A stretch of DNA of 7,285 bases, taken from positions 1 through 7,285 of the forward strand of contig CAZDML010000103.1 in assembly GCA_964506645.1 (NCBI GenBank), in the 5' to 3' direction. Source of the DNA: CAZDML01 sp964506645 (lineage in GTDB: Bacteria > Elusimicrobiota > Elusimicrobia > 2-01-FULL-59-12). The position numbers and the translations under genes were made by a program. Below are positions 1 through 6,333 of this stretch, one piece after another. The number at the start of each line of letters is the position of its first letter. Within the stretch, counting starts at the first letter, position 1. The notes beneath the pieces were generated by a model. It did no database searches, had not been told where the DNA came from, and saw nothing but the letters and a program-made list of their open reading frames with translations.

Positions 1-297
1 GGCGACGCCCTCGATGACTGGTAAGGGACTGGCATCAACCAGTTTTTCTAGCGTCTCGGCGCCAATGCCGTAATGCATTTTAATGGCGCTGCGAATGTCA
101 GATTCGGAGGCGAAGACTGCCGCGATCTCCTGGCGAAGCACGATGCGTAACTCATCCAAGAGTTCAGCATTGTCCGGTTCGGTCACGGCCACGGTCAAGA
201 CCCCGTTTTCTTTACGCAAAGGAACGAGGGGATAGTGGGTGGCTATCTTGGCAGACACTTCTTGGGTGATAACAGAATCAATGGAAAGGGCCATCAT
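1..297 (-). CDS. gspE: Type II secretion ATPase GspE, N-terminal part (runs off the left edge)
   Basis: Reading leftward from position 297, 99 codons stay open to the window edge, so only the N-terminal domain is present. The translation contains YPLVPLRKENGVLTVAVTEP, then a segment ending in HYGIGAETLEKL. Both are typical of the GspE/PilB N-terminal domain (MshEN/GSPII_E_N), which joins the cytoplasmic hexameric ATPase to the inner-membrane platform; the Walker boxes would lie beyond the edge. The start ATG (297-295) overlaps the gspD stop in an ATGA arrangement, which suggests translational coupling. A GGAGGA Shine-Dalgarno lies at 303-308. A second in-frame ATG follows at once (294-292) and is 8 nt from that site, so either could be used. 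The order C-D-E matches classical gsp operons. A type IV pilus or MSHA ATPase is a less likely alternative, given the GspC-like neighbour. Confidence 0.88.
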   Translation of the reverse strand, partial: MMALSIDSVITQEVSAKIATHYPLVPLRKENGVLTVAVTEPDNAELLDELRIVLRQEIAAVFASESDIRSAIKMHYGIGAETLEKLVDASPLPVIEGVA

Positions 298-2099
298 GCT
301 CTTCCTCCAAAAAGCCGTTTGAAGAATCCTCTTTTCTTGGGGGTGCCATCGGGCTGGAGATCGAGGCGGTTTTGCACCTCTTCCGTAATTTCGTCCCCCT
401 TCACGATATGCGGCGTTAAAAAGATGACGAGTTCAGTTTTCTGATCCGTAACGGAGTGACTCCGGAAGAGAATGCCGAGCAACGGAATTCGCTGCAGGAA
501 GGGAACGCCCGTATCCGTTTTCACTTTGCTGTTCTCCATGAGCCCGCCAAGAACCACGGTGAAACCGTCTTTCACGACAAGGCTTGCTTCGGCCTCCGAG
601 ACACGGATGATGGGAATGGAACTGCCGTCATCGGTCGTAATCGTACTTTCCACCGAGCTGACTTCTGGCTTTACTTTCATGGTGACCGTTCCGTCGTCTC
701 CGATGGATGGGGTTACGGAGAGTTTGACTCCCGTATCGAGAAATTCGACGTTGGAGGTGGTGATGGGGTTGGAGGTAGTGCTCCCAACGTTGAGCAATGT
801 TTTTGTAATTTTGGCGGCTTTGCTGCCGACATGGATCTTCGCTTCCTGATTATTGAGTGCCATAACACGCGGTGCAGAGAGGAGATTGGTTTTCCCAATC
901 GTTTCCAGGAGGTTGATGACCGCGTTGAAGTTGGGTTTTTCCAGGATTCCAATATTAGCGGTGATGCCTTGTGCCGTGACCGCACCGGCGGTCACGGGGG
1001 CTTTGGCGATGGTGTTCTGCGTGAGCGTTCCCAGCAGGCGATAGCCGTTGAGCTGCCCTAAGACCGTGGTCCAGTTAACCCCCTGCCAGCTCACACCTGA
1101 TTGAGAGCTCTTGTTCAGTACCACCTGCATGATTTTGGCTTCAATCAGCACAGATTTGTGCCGCACATCGAAGGTTTTAATGACTTGGGCGATTTGATCC
1201 AGACGGGCGGGGTTGTCTTCGACCAAAAGACTGTTCGAACGTTTATCGAATTGGATGCTGCCGTACTCCTTGCTGACAAACGGGATAATTTTAGGTTCCA
1301 AGTCGTCCACGGTCGCATAATTGAGCCGAAAGACGCGCATCTCTTTGGGCACATCAAACGGAGATATCTTTTCTTTCATTTTGGCCAGGGCCGCGGGCGT
1401 ATCCTCGATGAGGAGTGTGTTGGTGACTTCGTCTACCGTGATTGATCCGACTTTACTCTTTAACGGTTCCAGCATCTCTTTGGCGGCTCTGGCCTTGGCG
1501 TGAGAAAGCACGAGACTGTAGCTCTCCGTTTTTTTTGCGAACGGAATACCGTAAATCCTTTCATAATCTTGGCTCGTCATAATTTCAACGAGGTCTCCCT
1601 CTTTGGCATAGGCCAGGTCGCGGCTGTTTAAAATGGCTTTGAGCGCTTCCCAAAATTCCACATTGTTGAGCAGTAAGGTCACGCGCCCGCTGACATTGCG
1701 ATCAATAATCAGATTAATCCCCTGTTGCTTTGAAAGCATTTTTAAAACTTCCACCACATCCATTTCTCGAAGATCCAGAGAGACGGGTTTTCCTACGGGC
1801 GCCAGGGACGGCGTCGGTGTGATGGCCATACCGGGAGTGATGCTGGGAGGCGTGAGTGTTTGTGACGTCGCCTCGGTCGTGCCGTCGTCCCGGAATTGTG
1901 TTATCCGGGACCCATCAGGAATCGTGGGCCCCGGCTTACTATCCGCCGGGGCGACAACTTGACCTTCGGCGGCCGGCACAACCCCGTACGTTGAAATCAC
2001 CACCGGAAATACGCCTTGTGGAAGTGCTCCCCCCTCTTCGGCATGGAGCCAAGAGACACAGAGAAGCAATGGAATTAAAAGCCATTTCAGATTTCTCAT
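294..2099 (-). CDS. gspD: Type II secretion outer-membrane secretin, GspD-like
   Basis: This 601-residue protein should form the outer-membrane secretin channel of a type II secretion system. A signal peptide occupies about residues 1-20 (hydrophobic core, then LHA before EE). A Pro/Thr-rich linker runs to about 105. An STN/N0 domain spans about 105-175 (SLDLREMDVVEVLKMLSKQQ onward). Two secretin N domains follow at about 190-250 and 252-312, each with the NxLLxED-type strand (TNTLLIEDTP, SNSLLVEDNP). The C-terminal secretin domain covers about 313-567 and contains VPFLQRIPLLGILF (532-545) and LVIFLTPHIV, the family signature. Only two N1/N2-type repeats are visible, against three in many GspD proteins, so the chain is shorter and MshL/PilQ-like in build. 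The start has a GAGG Shine-Dalgarno overlapping the gspC stop, 7 nt upstream. The secretin call is firm; GspD rather than a pilus secretin rests on the neighbours. Confidence 0.93.
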   Translation of the reverse strand: MRNLKWLLIPLLLCVSWLHAEEGGALPQGVFPVVISTYGVVPAAEGQVVAPADSKPGPTIPDGSRITQFRDDGTTEATSQTLTPPSITPGMAITPTPSLAPVGKPVSLDLREMDVVEVLKMLSKQQGINLIIDRNVSGRVTLLLNNVEFWEALKAILNSRDLAYAKEGDLVEIMTSQDYERIYGIPFAKKTESYSLVLSHAKARAAKEMLEPLKSKVGSITVDEVTNTLLIEDTPAALAKMKEKISPFDVPKEMRVFRLNYATVDDLEPKIIPFVSKEYGSIQFDKRSNSLLVEDNPARLDQIAQVIKTFDVRHKSVLIEAKIMQVVLNKSSQSGVSWQGVNWTTVLGQLNGYRLLGTLTQNTIAKAPVTAGAVTAQGITANIGILEKPNFNAVINLLETIGKTNLLSAPRVMALNNQEAKIHVGSKAAKITKTLLNVGSTTSNPITTSNVEFLDTGVKLSVTPSIGDDGTVTMKVKPEVSSVESTITTDDGSSIPIIRVSEAEASLVVKDGFTVVLGGLMENSKVKTDTGVPFLQRIPLLGILFRSHSVTDQKTELVIFLTPHIVKGDEITEEVQNRLDLQPDGTPKKRGFFKRLFGGRA

Positions 2100-2106
2100 A
2101 GTTGCC

Positions 2107-2586
2107 TCACAAGGTTAAATCGTAGCGGTCCTCACCTGAACTCAATGTCACGCGGCCGCTGGAGATGGCGGAAATCTTCACATCGTCTTCCACGGTTTGA
2201 TCTGTTTTAAAGGTGTGGGTCTGCTGGCTGTTTAAATCTTCCAGAACCGCTTCCTCCGCCATAATGCCGACGAGTCGCCAGTGCGACAGACGCTGGCTTA
2301 AAGGAATCTTGGGCGGTGGAGGCGGAAGCGGCACGGCAGCTATTTTCGGCGCGGGCGGTTCGGGCGCTATGAGCGGGCGAAAGAGGTTGCGCTGCACAAC
2401 GTCTGTCATTGAGAGGACACGGCTTTTCTTCTTCGTGACAGAAGGCTCAGCCCCCTGGGGCAAGTGACGCGCTAGCGCTCGATGCGGCGTGGGCCTTAGA
2501 CTTTCTACCCCAAGCGCAAGAATCGCAAGACCGCTCATGGCGAGAAGTGCCCGATTCATTATTTGCGGTTTCGTAAGCGTAGGCAT
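2107..2586 (-). CDS. gspC: Short GspC/PilP-like inner-membrane component of type II secretion
   Basis: This 159-residue protein has the layout of a GspC. There is a short cytoplasmic N-terminus, one membrane segment (about residues 12-28), the conserved RNLFRPL patch (66-72), a proline-rich linker (about 75-95, with a run of five Pro) and a small beta-rich homology-region domain (about 97-159, from LSQRLSHWRLVGIM to RYDLTL). In the family, the HR domain contacts the secretin N0 domain and links the inner-membrane platform to the channel. The protein ends straight after the HR domain and has no PDZ or coiled-coil tail, so it is shorter than classical GspC (about 270-300 residues) and resembles PilP in that respect. 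The start at 2586 has AAGGA about 8 nt upstream. It is followed 7 nt later by the secretin gene, supporting one transcript. The exact family name is less certain than the role. Confidence 0.8.
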   Translation of the reverse strand: MPTLTKPQIMNRALLAMSGLAILALGVESLRPTPHRALARHLPQGAEPSVTKKKSRVLSMTDVVQRNLFRPLIAPEPPAPKIAAVPLPPPPPKIPLSQRLSHWRLVGIMAEEAVLEDLNSQQTHTFKTDQTVEDDVKISAISSGRVTLSSGEDRYDLTL

Positions 2587-2632
2587 TGTTTCATCCTTGT
2601 ATCCACATGGAGAGTGTGCTGGACAAAAAAAA

Positions 2633-2872
2633 TCAGCCGATCAATGAGCGAATTTCCTTAAGCCCCTTGCCTTCCTGTCTAAATTGGCGAATTTTAAGAA
2701 GTCGTTCTACTGTTCCCTCGTCAAAATAGCGGTACCGCGTATGGGGGCCCCGTCCGCACTCCTGGAGAAGTCCTTCTTTCAAATAATGCTCCACGGTATA
2801 GACCGAATGCCCGGTCGCCCGCGCGAGATCCTTGACGAGATAGATCATCTTGAATGGCTTTTCTGGAATCAT
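2633..2872 (-). CDS. Small MerR-type DNA-binding protein, HTH only
   Basis: This 79-residue protein is essentially one winged helix-turn-helix. LVKDLARATGHSVYTVEHYLKEGLL (residues 12-36) matches the MerR-type HTH, with a TVxHYL recognition-helix pattern. RYRYFDEGTVERLLKIRQFRQEGKGLKEI (46-74) matches the wing and following helices. No effector-binding domain and almost no C-terminal dimerisation helix are present, so it is shorter than typical MerR regulators (about 110-150 residues) and no inducer can be guessed. It sits first in a row with gspC-gspD-gspE; the 46-nt gap to gspC suggests co-transcription. Its own upstream region holds the most perfect copy of the repeated dyad, so autoregulation is plausible (inference). 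The N-terminus from 2872 matches the usual MPEKPFxI-like start of the family. An internal ATG at 2848 is possible. Neither start has a good Shine-Dalgarno. Confidence 0.83.
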   Translation of the reverse strand: MIPEKPFKMIYLVKDLARATGHSVYTVEHYLKEGLLQECGRGPHTRYRYFDEGTVERLLKIRQFRQEGKGLKEIRSLIG

Positions 2873-2884
2873 GGTGCTACTGGA

Positions 2885-2933
2885 GCAATAGCACTCAAGG
2901 AGGGTAAGCCCAATAGGCCTTAGGGCCTATTTT
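2885..2933 (-). promoter_or_regulatory. Predicted promoter with perfect palindromic operator, upstream of merR-gspCDE (copy 1)
   Basis: A perfect inverted repeat, AATAGGCC and GGCCTATT separated by 4 nt, occupies 2912-2931. On the minus strand its right half runs into TTGGGC (2913-2908), a -35-like hexamer. After a 17-nt spacer comes TATTGC (2890-2885), preceded by TGC as in extended -10 promoters. The dyad centre would lie about 43-44 nt upstream of the predicted transcript start, a class II activator position. The same layout recurs at 5355-5401 and 6214-6261. If read this way, the transcript begins only about 5-6 nt before the ATG at 2872. On the plus strand the dyad is followed by four T residues, so a weak terminator role cannot be excluded. 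Confidence 0.55.
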
Positions 2934-2966
2934 AAAGAAGGAGGGTGTGTGTTGAGTTGAGTGAAC

Positions 2967-4343
2967 TTAGCGAAGTGCTGCCGTAAGGACTGAAAAGTCA
3001 CCGAAGTTTTTTCGGTCTTTGATTTGAATTTTAGCGGGCAGCTGAGATTCAAAAAGGCCAATGTCCGTATTTCGAATCGGAATATAGACGTGTGCACTAG
3101 GCTGAACATTTTCCCAGGTTGTGAATTCCTTGGCATGAACCCGGTAGTAACGAAAGGCCATCGAATTGTAATCCAGAGTGGAAATGTTGAAGTAATCGTC
3201 TGGTGACGCCATCGATTGAATGTATTGATGCATCACTTTCCACGGAGCTTTTTGGTAATGAAAATAGTAATGACTTAATAAAAACAGGCATCCTCCAACC
3301 CAGCATAGACCTAAAAACGTAAAAACACGTCGAACGCTATGGTGAGGCGGTAAGACAAAAGCGGTAGAGATCGCGATGAGATAGGCCGGAAGCCCTAAGA
3401 TGGTATAGCGATCGCCATTATAGATGGGCCGAAAACGAGAAATGATAAATGCGAGGGAAAACGGAATAATCAGGGCCGTCATCGCGATGCGAAACGCTGT
3501 TTTATTTCGAGCCATGGCATAAACAAGAAGTGCGGTTGTGAAAAGTACGATGGGCCATCGCGCATCCGTTCCTACACCAACCCAGGAATGCCCAGCACTG
3601 ACTTTTATTCCAGAGAGAGCCCCTACCGTAATCAAGATATCTTTGAGGGAGGTCGGTCTCATGTGGTTGTAAATCGGTTTTTGAAGTTGGTCGTGTAACA
3701 CCGGTAGCCAAGGAAGGTATAGGAGCCCCAGGCCTACATAGACAGACAAGCCTAGCCTAGAGAGATGTTTTTGGGAAATCCAGGTGCCCACAGACCATGC
3801 GCCCTGAGAAAAGACAAGCATCGGGAACCAGTTGTGTGTGTACATCCCTAGAAGAGAAAAGAGTCCATACAGGAGCCAGTCACGCGGCCGGTCTTCTTGC
3901 ATGGCCAGCTCCCAAAAGAAAAGTGATCCGAGCGAAAGGAGCGGGACCAGAGAATACATGCGAAGTTCCTGCGAATACAGGACATCCATGGGTGAAACGG
4001 CCATCAGAAGAGTCGCCCATAAGGCTATTTCTCTTGAAAAAAGACGTTGGGCGGCAAAGAAAGTGAATAAAACGAGCAATGAGCCGAACGTTGCCGATGG
4101 AACCAGAAGCCAGAAATCACTGTATCCAAAAAGGAGATAAAAACAGCGGACGATGTAGTGATAGATAGGAGGAGAGGCTAGGATGACGCGATGCATTTGT
4201 GGGAATGGGGCCGTTGCATCGAAAAAGTTAATAAATTCATCGAGCCAGAAACTATGCTGGCCTAAATGGAAGAAGCGCAGGAAAATACCGCCGGCGAGAA
4301 TGGCTATTAGATAGGGGTGTTTTTTCTCTGAGGCTGAGGTCAT
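2967..4343 (-). CDS. GT39/PMT-like membrane glycosyltransferase
   Basis: This is a polytopic membrane protein with many hydrophobic segments across most of its length and a short soluble C-terminal tail. Counting from the longest possible start, the first membrane segment (about residues 24-41) is followed by HSFWLDE with the acidic pair D48-E49. This is the first-loop motif of lipid-sugar-dependent transferases of the ArnT/PMT_2 (GT39/GT83) group. PPIYHYIVRCFYLLFG (71-86) and YSQELRMYS (136-144) are also characteristic. Such enzymes move a sugar from a polyprenyl-phosphate donor to a protein or lipid on the periplasmic face; donor and acceptor cannot be told from the sequence. The start is uncertain. 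I chose ATG at 4343; an in-frame TTG at 4382 would add 13 residues (471 in all). Neither has a clear Shine-Dalgarno. It is unclear whether the gene has its own promoter or is read through from the collar gene upstream. Confidence 0.82.
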   Translation of the reverse strand: MTSASEKKHPYLIAILAGGIFLRFFHLGQHSFWLDEFINFFDATAPFPQMHRVILASPPIYHYIVRCFYLLFGYSDFWLLVPSATFGSLLVLFTFFAAQRLFSREIALWATLLMAVSPMDVLYSQELRMYSLVPLLSLGSLFFWELAMQEDRPRDWLLYGLFSLLGMYTHNWFPMLVFSQGAWSVGTWISQKHLSRLGLSVYVGLGLLYLPWLPVLHDQLQKPIYNHMRPTSLKDILITVGALSGIKVSAGHSWVGVGTDARWPIVLFTTALLVYAMARNKTAFRIAMTALIIPFSLAFIISRFRPIYNGDRYTILGLPAYLIAISTAFVLPPHHSVRRVFTFLGLCWVGGCLFLLSHYYFHYQKAPWKVMHQYIQSMASPDDYFNISTLDYNSMAFRYYRVHAKEFTTWENVQPSAHVYIPIRNTDIGLFESQLPAKIQIKDRKNFGDFSVLTAALR

Positions 4344-4423
4344 ATAGGAAGTGTTGTAGGAAAATTTCTTACAACTGTCCAATACCGTTAGACCATGGGC
4401 TCAATTCAGCGTTTCATATAGGG

Positions 4424-5308
4424 TTAGTTCTTTTTGCACCACACCACATTTCGAAAGGGCGGGAGGGTACTGCTGGTGCCAGTGACACCCCCATGATTGT
4501 GATTGCCGGCCTGATTGGTCGTGAAAGGATGCGTATGACGTTGCCCTGATTTGGCTAAGCGACTGTCCCCCACATCGTCCATAAAGTAGACATTGGGATT
4601 AAAGGGTCCGGACCCTGCAGTGACCCCAATGCGACCGTACAGAGTTGCTTCATCGGATGTTCCTGAATGCTGGTGCTGACCATCGGCGCTCAGGGTATGG
4701 GAATGGGTCGCGGAGCCGCCGGTCCATCCGTAGTTGGCGTTGCCCATCGGAAAGTAACCGTCCATATCCGTAAACCGCGTCCATCCAACCGGGCAATTTT
4801 GATCAAACATCATGATGCCGCCGACAGGAACGAGATAACTGGCAACATCTTTCCCTTGCAGGGAAATAGCACCACTGGACACCGTGATATTTTGATTGAC
4901 CACTAAATTTCCTTTCACATTGAAATCCCCCAAGCTACCTAGGGCGTAGGCGGAAGCCCCAAGGAGTTGACGGGGCGTGAGTTCATTGGCGTCGCCGGCA
5001 ACTTGCATGCCGAGATAGTAGGGGGTGTTAAACGGAAGCGTGTCGAGGGATGTGGTGCTTCCCAGGGTGACGTTGAAGAGTCCGTTCACGGCATTAAAGC
5101 CTTGGCTTTCCACCCATACGGCACTGCCAAGGGGATCGTTCACATTGCGGTACATCCGAAATGTGACAGTAATGGCCCCGGAAAGAAGCTTGCCGGTGTT
5201 GTCGGTGATTTTCCCCTGAACGTTGATCAGCTTGTTGCCCGCCCAGGCAGGAAACACCAAGGTCTGAAGGATGAGTAATGAAAAGGCCAAAGGCTTAAGA
5301 GTCTTCAT
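4424..5308 (-). CDS. Secreted protein with C-terminal tail-collar / short-tail-fibre-like domain
   Basis: This 294-residue protein begins with a signal peptide (about 1-23, ending FPAWA before GN). An N-terminal beta-type region follows (INVQGKITDNTGKLLSG, VTFRMYR; about 28-125), of a kind seen at the head of bacterial secreted repeat proteins. A short linker (LVVNQNITVSSGAISLQGK) leads to a collar-like domain starting at VPVGGIMMF (160-168). That domain has CPVGWTRF (172-179), four His-x-His pairs (202/204, 212/214, 258/260, 270/272) and the ending LPPFRNVVWCKK. It resembles phage tail-collar proteins, T4 gp12 short tail fibres and microcystin-dependent-like proteins, where paired histidines hold metal in a trimer; metal binding here is inference. 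C172 and C291 could form a disulfide. No phage genes are nearby, so this looks like a cellular exported protein, possibly a surface or adhesive fibre tip. AGGAG lies 5 nt upstream of the ATG. It has its own copy of the shared promoter element. Confidence 0.85.
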   Translation of the reverse strand: MKTLKPLAFSLLILQTLVFPAWAGNKLINVQGKITDNTGKLLSGAITVTFRMYRNVNDPLGSAVWVESQGFNAVNGLFNVTLGSTTSLDTLPFNTPYYLGMQVAGDANELTPRQLLGASAYALGSLGDFNVKGNLVVNQNITVSSGAISLQGKDVASYLVPVGGIMMFDQNCPVGWTRFTDMDGYFPMGNANYGWTGGSATHSHTLSADGQHQHSGTSDEATLYGRIGVTAGSGPFNPNVYFMDDVGDSRLAKSGQRHTHPFTTNQAGNHNHGGVTGTSSTLPPFRNVVWCKKN

Positions 5309-5354
5309 AGGGTCTCCTGTTATTCCAAAGGCAGAGTCAGAGATGCTTAATGGG

Positions 5355-5401
5355 GTAATAGCACGCCCGAGAAGGGGCCCAATAGGCCTAAAGGCTCATT
5401 T
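5355..5401 (-). promoter_or_regulatory. Predicted promoter with shared dyad, upstream of the collar-domain gene (copy 2)
   Basis: On the minus strand the element has a left half AATGAGCC (5400-5393), a 4-nt gap and the invariant right half GGCCTATT (5388-5381). TTGGGC (5382-5377) serves as a -35-like hexamer, then a 16-nt spacer, then TGC and TATTAC (5360-5355). This is the best promoter match of the three copies. The left half matches the perfect copy at 6 of 8 positions. The predicted transcript start near 5348 gives a leader of about 40 nt that contains the AGGAG ribosome-binding site. It lies directly after the stop of the 64-residue ORF, so a part-time transcript-end role is also possible, though no T-run follows the dyad on the minus strand. 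Confidence 0.6.
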
Positions 5402-5408
5402 GTTGGGT

Positions 5409-5603
5409 TTAGGAAGGGCGCTGGAGTGGAAGGAAGTATTCGCAGCGCTTGTCCATGTCGAGTTTGTGATCATCGCATCCCACGCGGTTGGCTTGGCAGA
5501 CCGTAGGGTCGGTAGGCAGCGAAATGACGACGGGCAGTTCTTGTTTGGCCAGCTCTTGCTGGCGCCGGCAGTAACGGTGAAAAATGCAGGAGGTGGCTTT
5601 CAT
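5409..5603 (-). CDS. Small Cys/His-rich protein of unknown function
   Basis: I do not recognise this 64-residue protein. It carries a Cys-x2-His-x2-Cys cluster near the N-terminus (C6, H9, C12) and a second cluster after a proline-containing middle: C36, C43, H46, C54, in the context VGCDDHKLD and KRC. Seven potential metal ligands in 64 residues suggest a zinc-stabilised or otherwise metal-binding mini-domain (inference). No signal peptide or membrane segment is visible, so it is probably cytoplasmic. The ATG at 5603 is the only reasonable start, because an in-frame stop lies 12-14 nt upstream. There is no clear Shine-Dalgarno. It follows the barrel gene by 37 nt with no promoter-like sequence between, so it is probably read on the same transcript. 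The even spacing of Cys/His argues for a real gene, but without homologues this is not certain. Confidence 0.55.
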   Translation of the reverse strand: MKATSCIFHRYCRRQQELAKQELPVVISLPTDPTVCQANRVGCDDHKLDMDKRCEYFLPLQRPS

Positions 5604-5640
5604 GGGGTTAACGGTTTAGCCCCCGGATACAGAGCGCTCA

Positions 5641-6156
5641 TCAATGAAAGGAAAACCCTAAGGACGCCATCGGTAGAATAATCACGCCCTTATCAGTGCG
5701 TTCCCCGAAGCTGTTTGTACGGTGTTCCTCCACATAGCCACAGGCAATTCCCAGTTCAAGACTCAAGCGTTCGCGCCAAAACCACCGATAGCCTCCACCT
5801 GCACCTCCGCCAATCAGCGAGTAATGGGTGTAGGCAATGCCATCCTTTGTCTCGTCGTGGTTATAACCAAAACCTTGTCCGTAAAGACCTGCATACCAGG
5901 AATGCTTTTTTGGTCTAAAGTAATAGCGAATTCCCCCTGAAAGAGGAATCCCAAGATTCCACCCCCAATGACCTAATTGCTCTTCAAAACCAATAATTCC
6001 AGTGAATGGAGAGAATCCAAGCTTTGGAGTAAAGTAGGCAAAACGTTCCTTGGCGGGCGGATTGGGAGCCTCCGCATAGGCTGTATGAGGTGTAAAAAGC
6101 CCGTAGAGGAATATGACAGTCAATAAAACAAATCTGTGTCTTATGATCGTGAACAT
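5641..6156 (-). CDS. Small predicted outer-membrane beta-barrel protein
   Basis: This 171-residue protein has a signal peptide (about 1-28, ending TAYA before EA). The mature part of about 143 residues is built of alternating short aromatic- and glycine-rich strands: KLGFSPFTGIIGFEEQ, WGWNLGIPLSGGIRYYF, SWYAGLYGQGFGY, YSLIGGGAGGGYRWFW, LSLELGIACGYVEEH and MASLGFSFH. Strands of this type, separated by charged turns and ending near an aromatic (FSFH), suggest a small outer-membrane barrel, roughly of the DUF3575/OmpW-like size class; the specific family is not assigned. A single cysteine, C139, lies in a predicted strand. Translation is supported by GAGGAGGA (6174-6167), 10 nt before the ATG. 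It is preceded by the third copy of the shared promoter element and followed by the 64-residue ORF. Confidence 0.75.
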   Translation of the reverse strand: MFTIIRHRFVLLTVIFLYGLFTPHTAYAEAPNPPAKERFAYFTPKLGFSPFTGIIGFEEQLGHWGWNLGIPLSGGIRYYFRPKKHSWYAGLYGQGFGYNHDETKDGIAYTHYSLIGGGAGGGYRWFWRERLSLELGIACGYVEEHRTNSFGERTDKGVIILPMASLGFSFH

Positions 6157-6213
6157 CGTTTTGATTTCCTCCTCAATTAATACAAGGCTAAAAGTTTGTA
6201 TCGACTACTAATA

Positions 6214-6261
6214 GAGCTAGCACACCAGAGAGATGAACCAATAGGCCTTGGGTCCCAATTT
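6214..6261 (-). promoter_or_regulatory. Predicted promoter with shared dyad, upstream of the barrel gene (copy 3)
   Basis: On the minus strand the invariant right half AAGGCCTATTGG ends at 6238. The left half AATTGGGA (6260-6253) matches the perfect copy at only 5 of 8 positions, but forms its own small inverted repeat, TTGGG-A-CCCAA. TTGGTT (6241-6236) is the -35-like hexamer; after 16 nt comes TAGCTC (6219-6214), preceded by TGC. The -10 hexamer is poor, and a TATTAG just downstream may serve instead. GTGCTA is conserved with the other copies at the same 14-nt distance. The predicted leader of about 50 nt contains the strong ribosome-binding site of the barrel gene. Confidence 0.5.
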
Positions 6262-6333
6262 ACAAGTGAGACGTGACGATTCAAGAAGAGGCAGCGGCTT
6301 GGACAAGATAATTTGTATGAGAATCAAAGAGTG

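Noticed and set aside
456..1061. 201-codon open frame on the plus strand
   Set aside because: It lies wholly antisense to the secretin's C-terminal domain, which has clear family motifs; its translation has no domain-like pattern and no ribosome-binding site.
2625..2632. Run of eight T on the minus strand right after the merR-type stop, as a terminator
   Set aside because: No stable hairpin precedes it; the upstream bases form at best a 3-bp stem, so read-through into gspC is expected.
2999..3017. Hairpin ACCGAA / TTCGGT near the end of the glycosyltransferase gene
   Set aside because: It lies inside the coding region (DRKNFGDF codons) and is not followed by a T-run, so it is probably incidental.
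4344..4382. TTG start giving 13 more residues to the glycosyltransferase
   Set aside because: No Shine-Dalgarno and a polar extension not expected in the family; kept as a possible alternative to ATG at 4343.
4670..5000. Prophage remnant suggested by the collar-domain protein
   Set aside because: No other phage structural, lysis or integrase genes flank it, and it has a signal peptide and a cellular-style promoter.
5355..5401. Sigma-54 (-24/-12) reading of the shared element
   Set aside because: The GG-to-GC distance is 15 nt in copy 2, not the required 10, and TGGCAC/TTGC blocks are absent.
5271..5681. 136-codon plus-strand frame spanning the gap and the 64-residue ORF
   Set aside because: It starts inside the collar gene's signal peptide on the other strand, crosses the promoter element, and its translation is low in recognisable structure.
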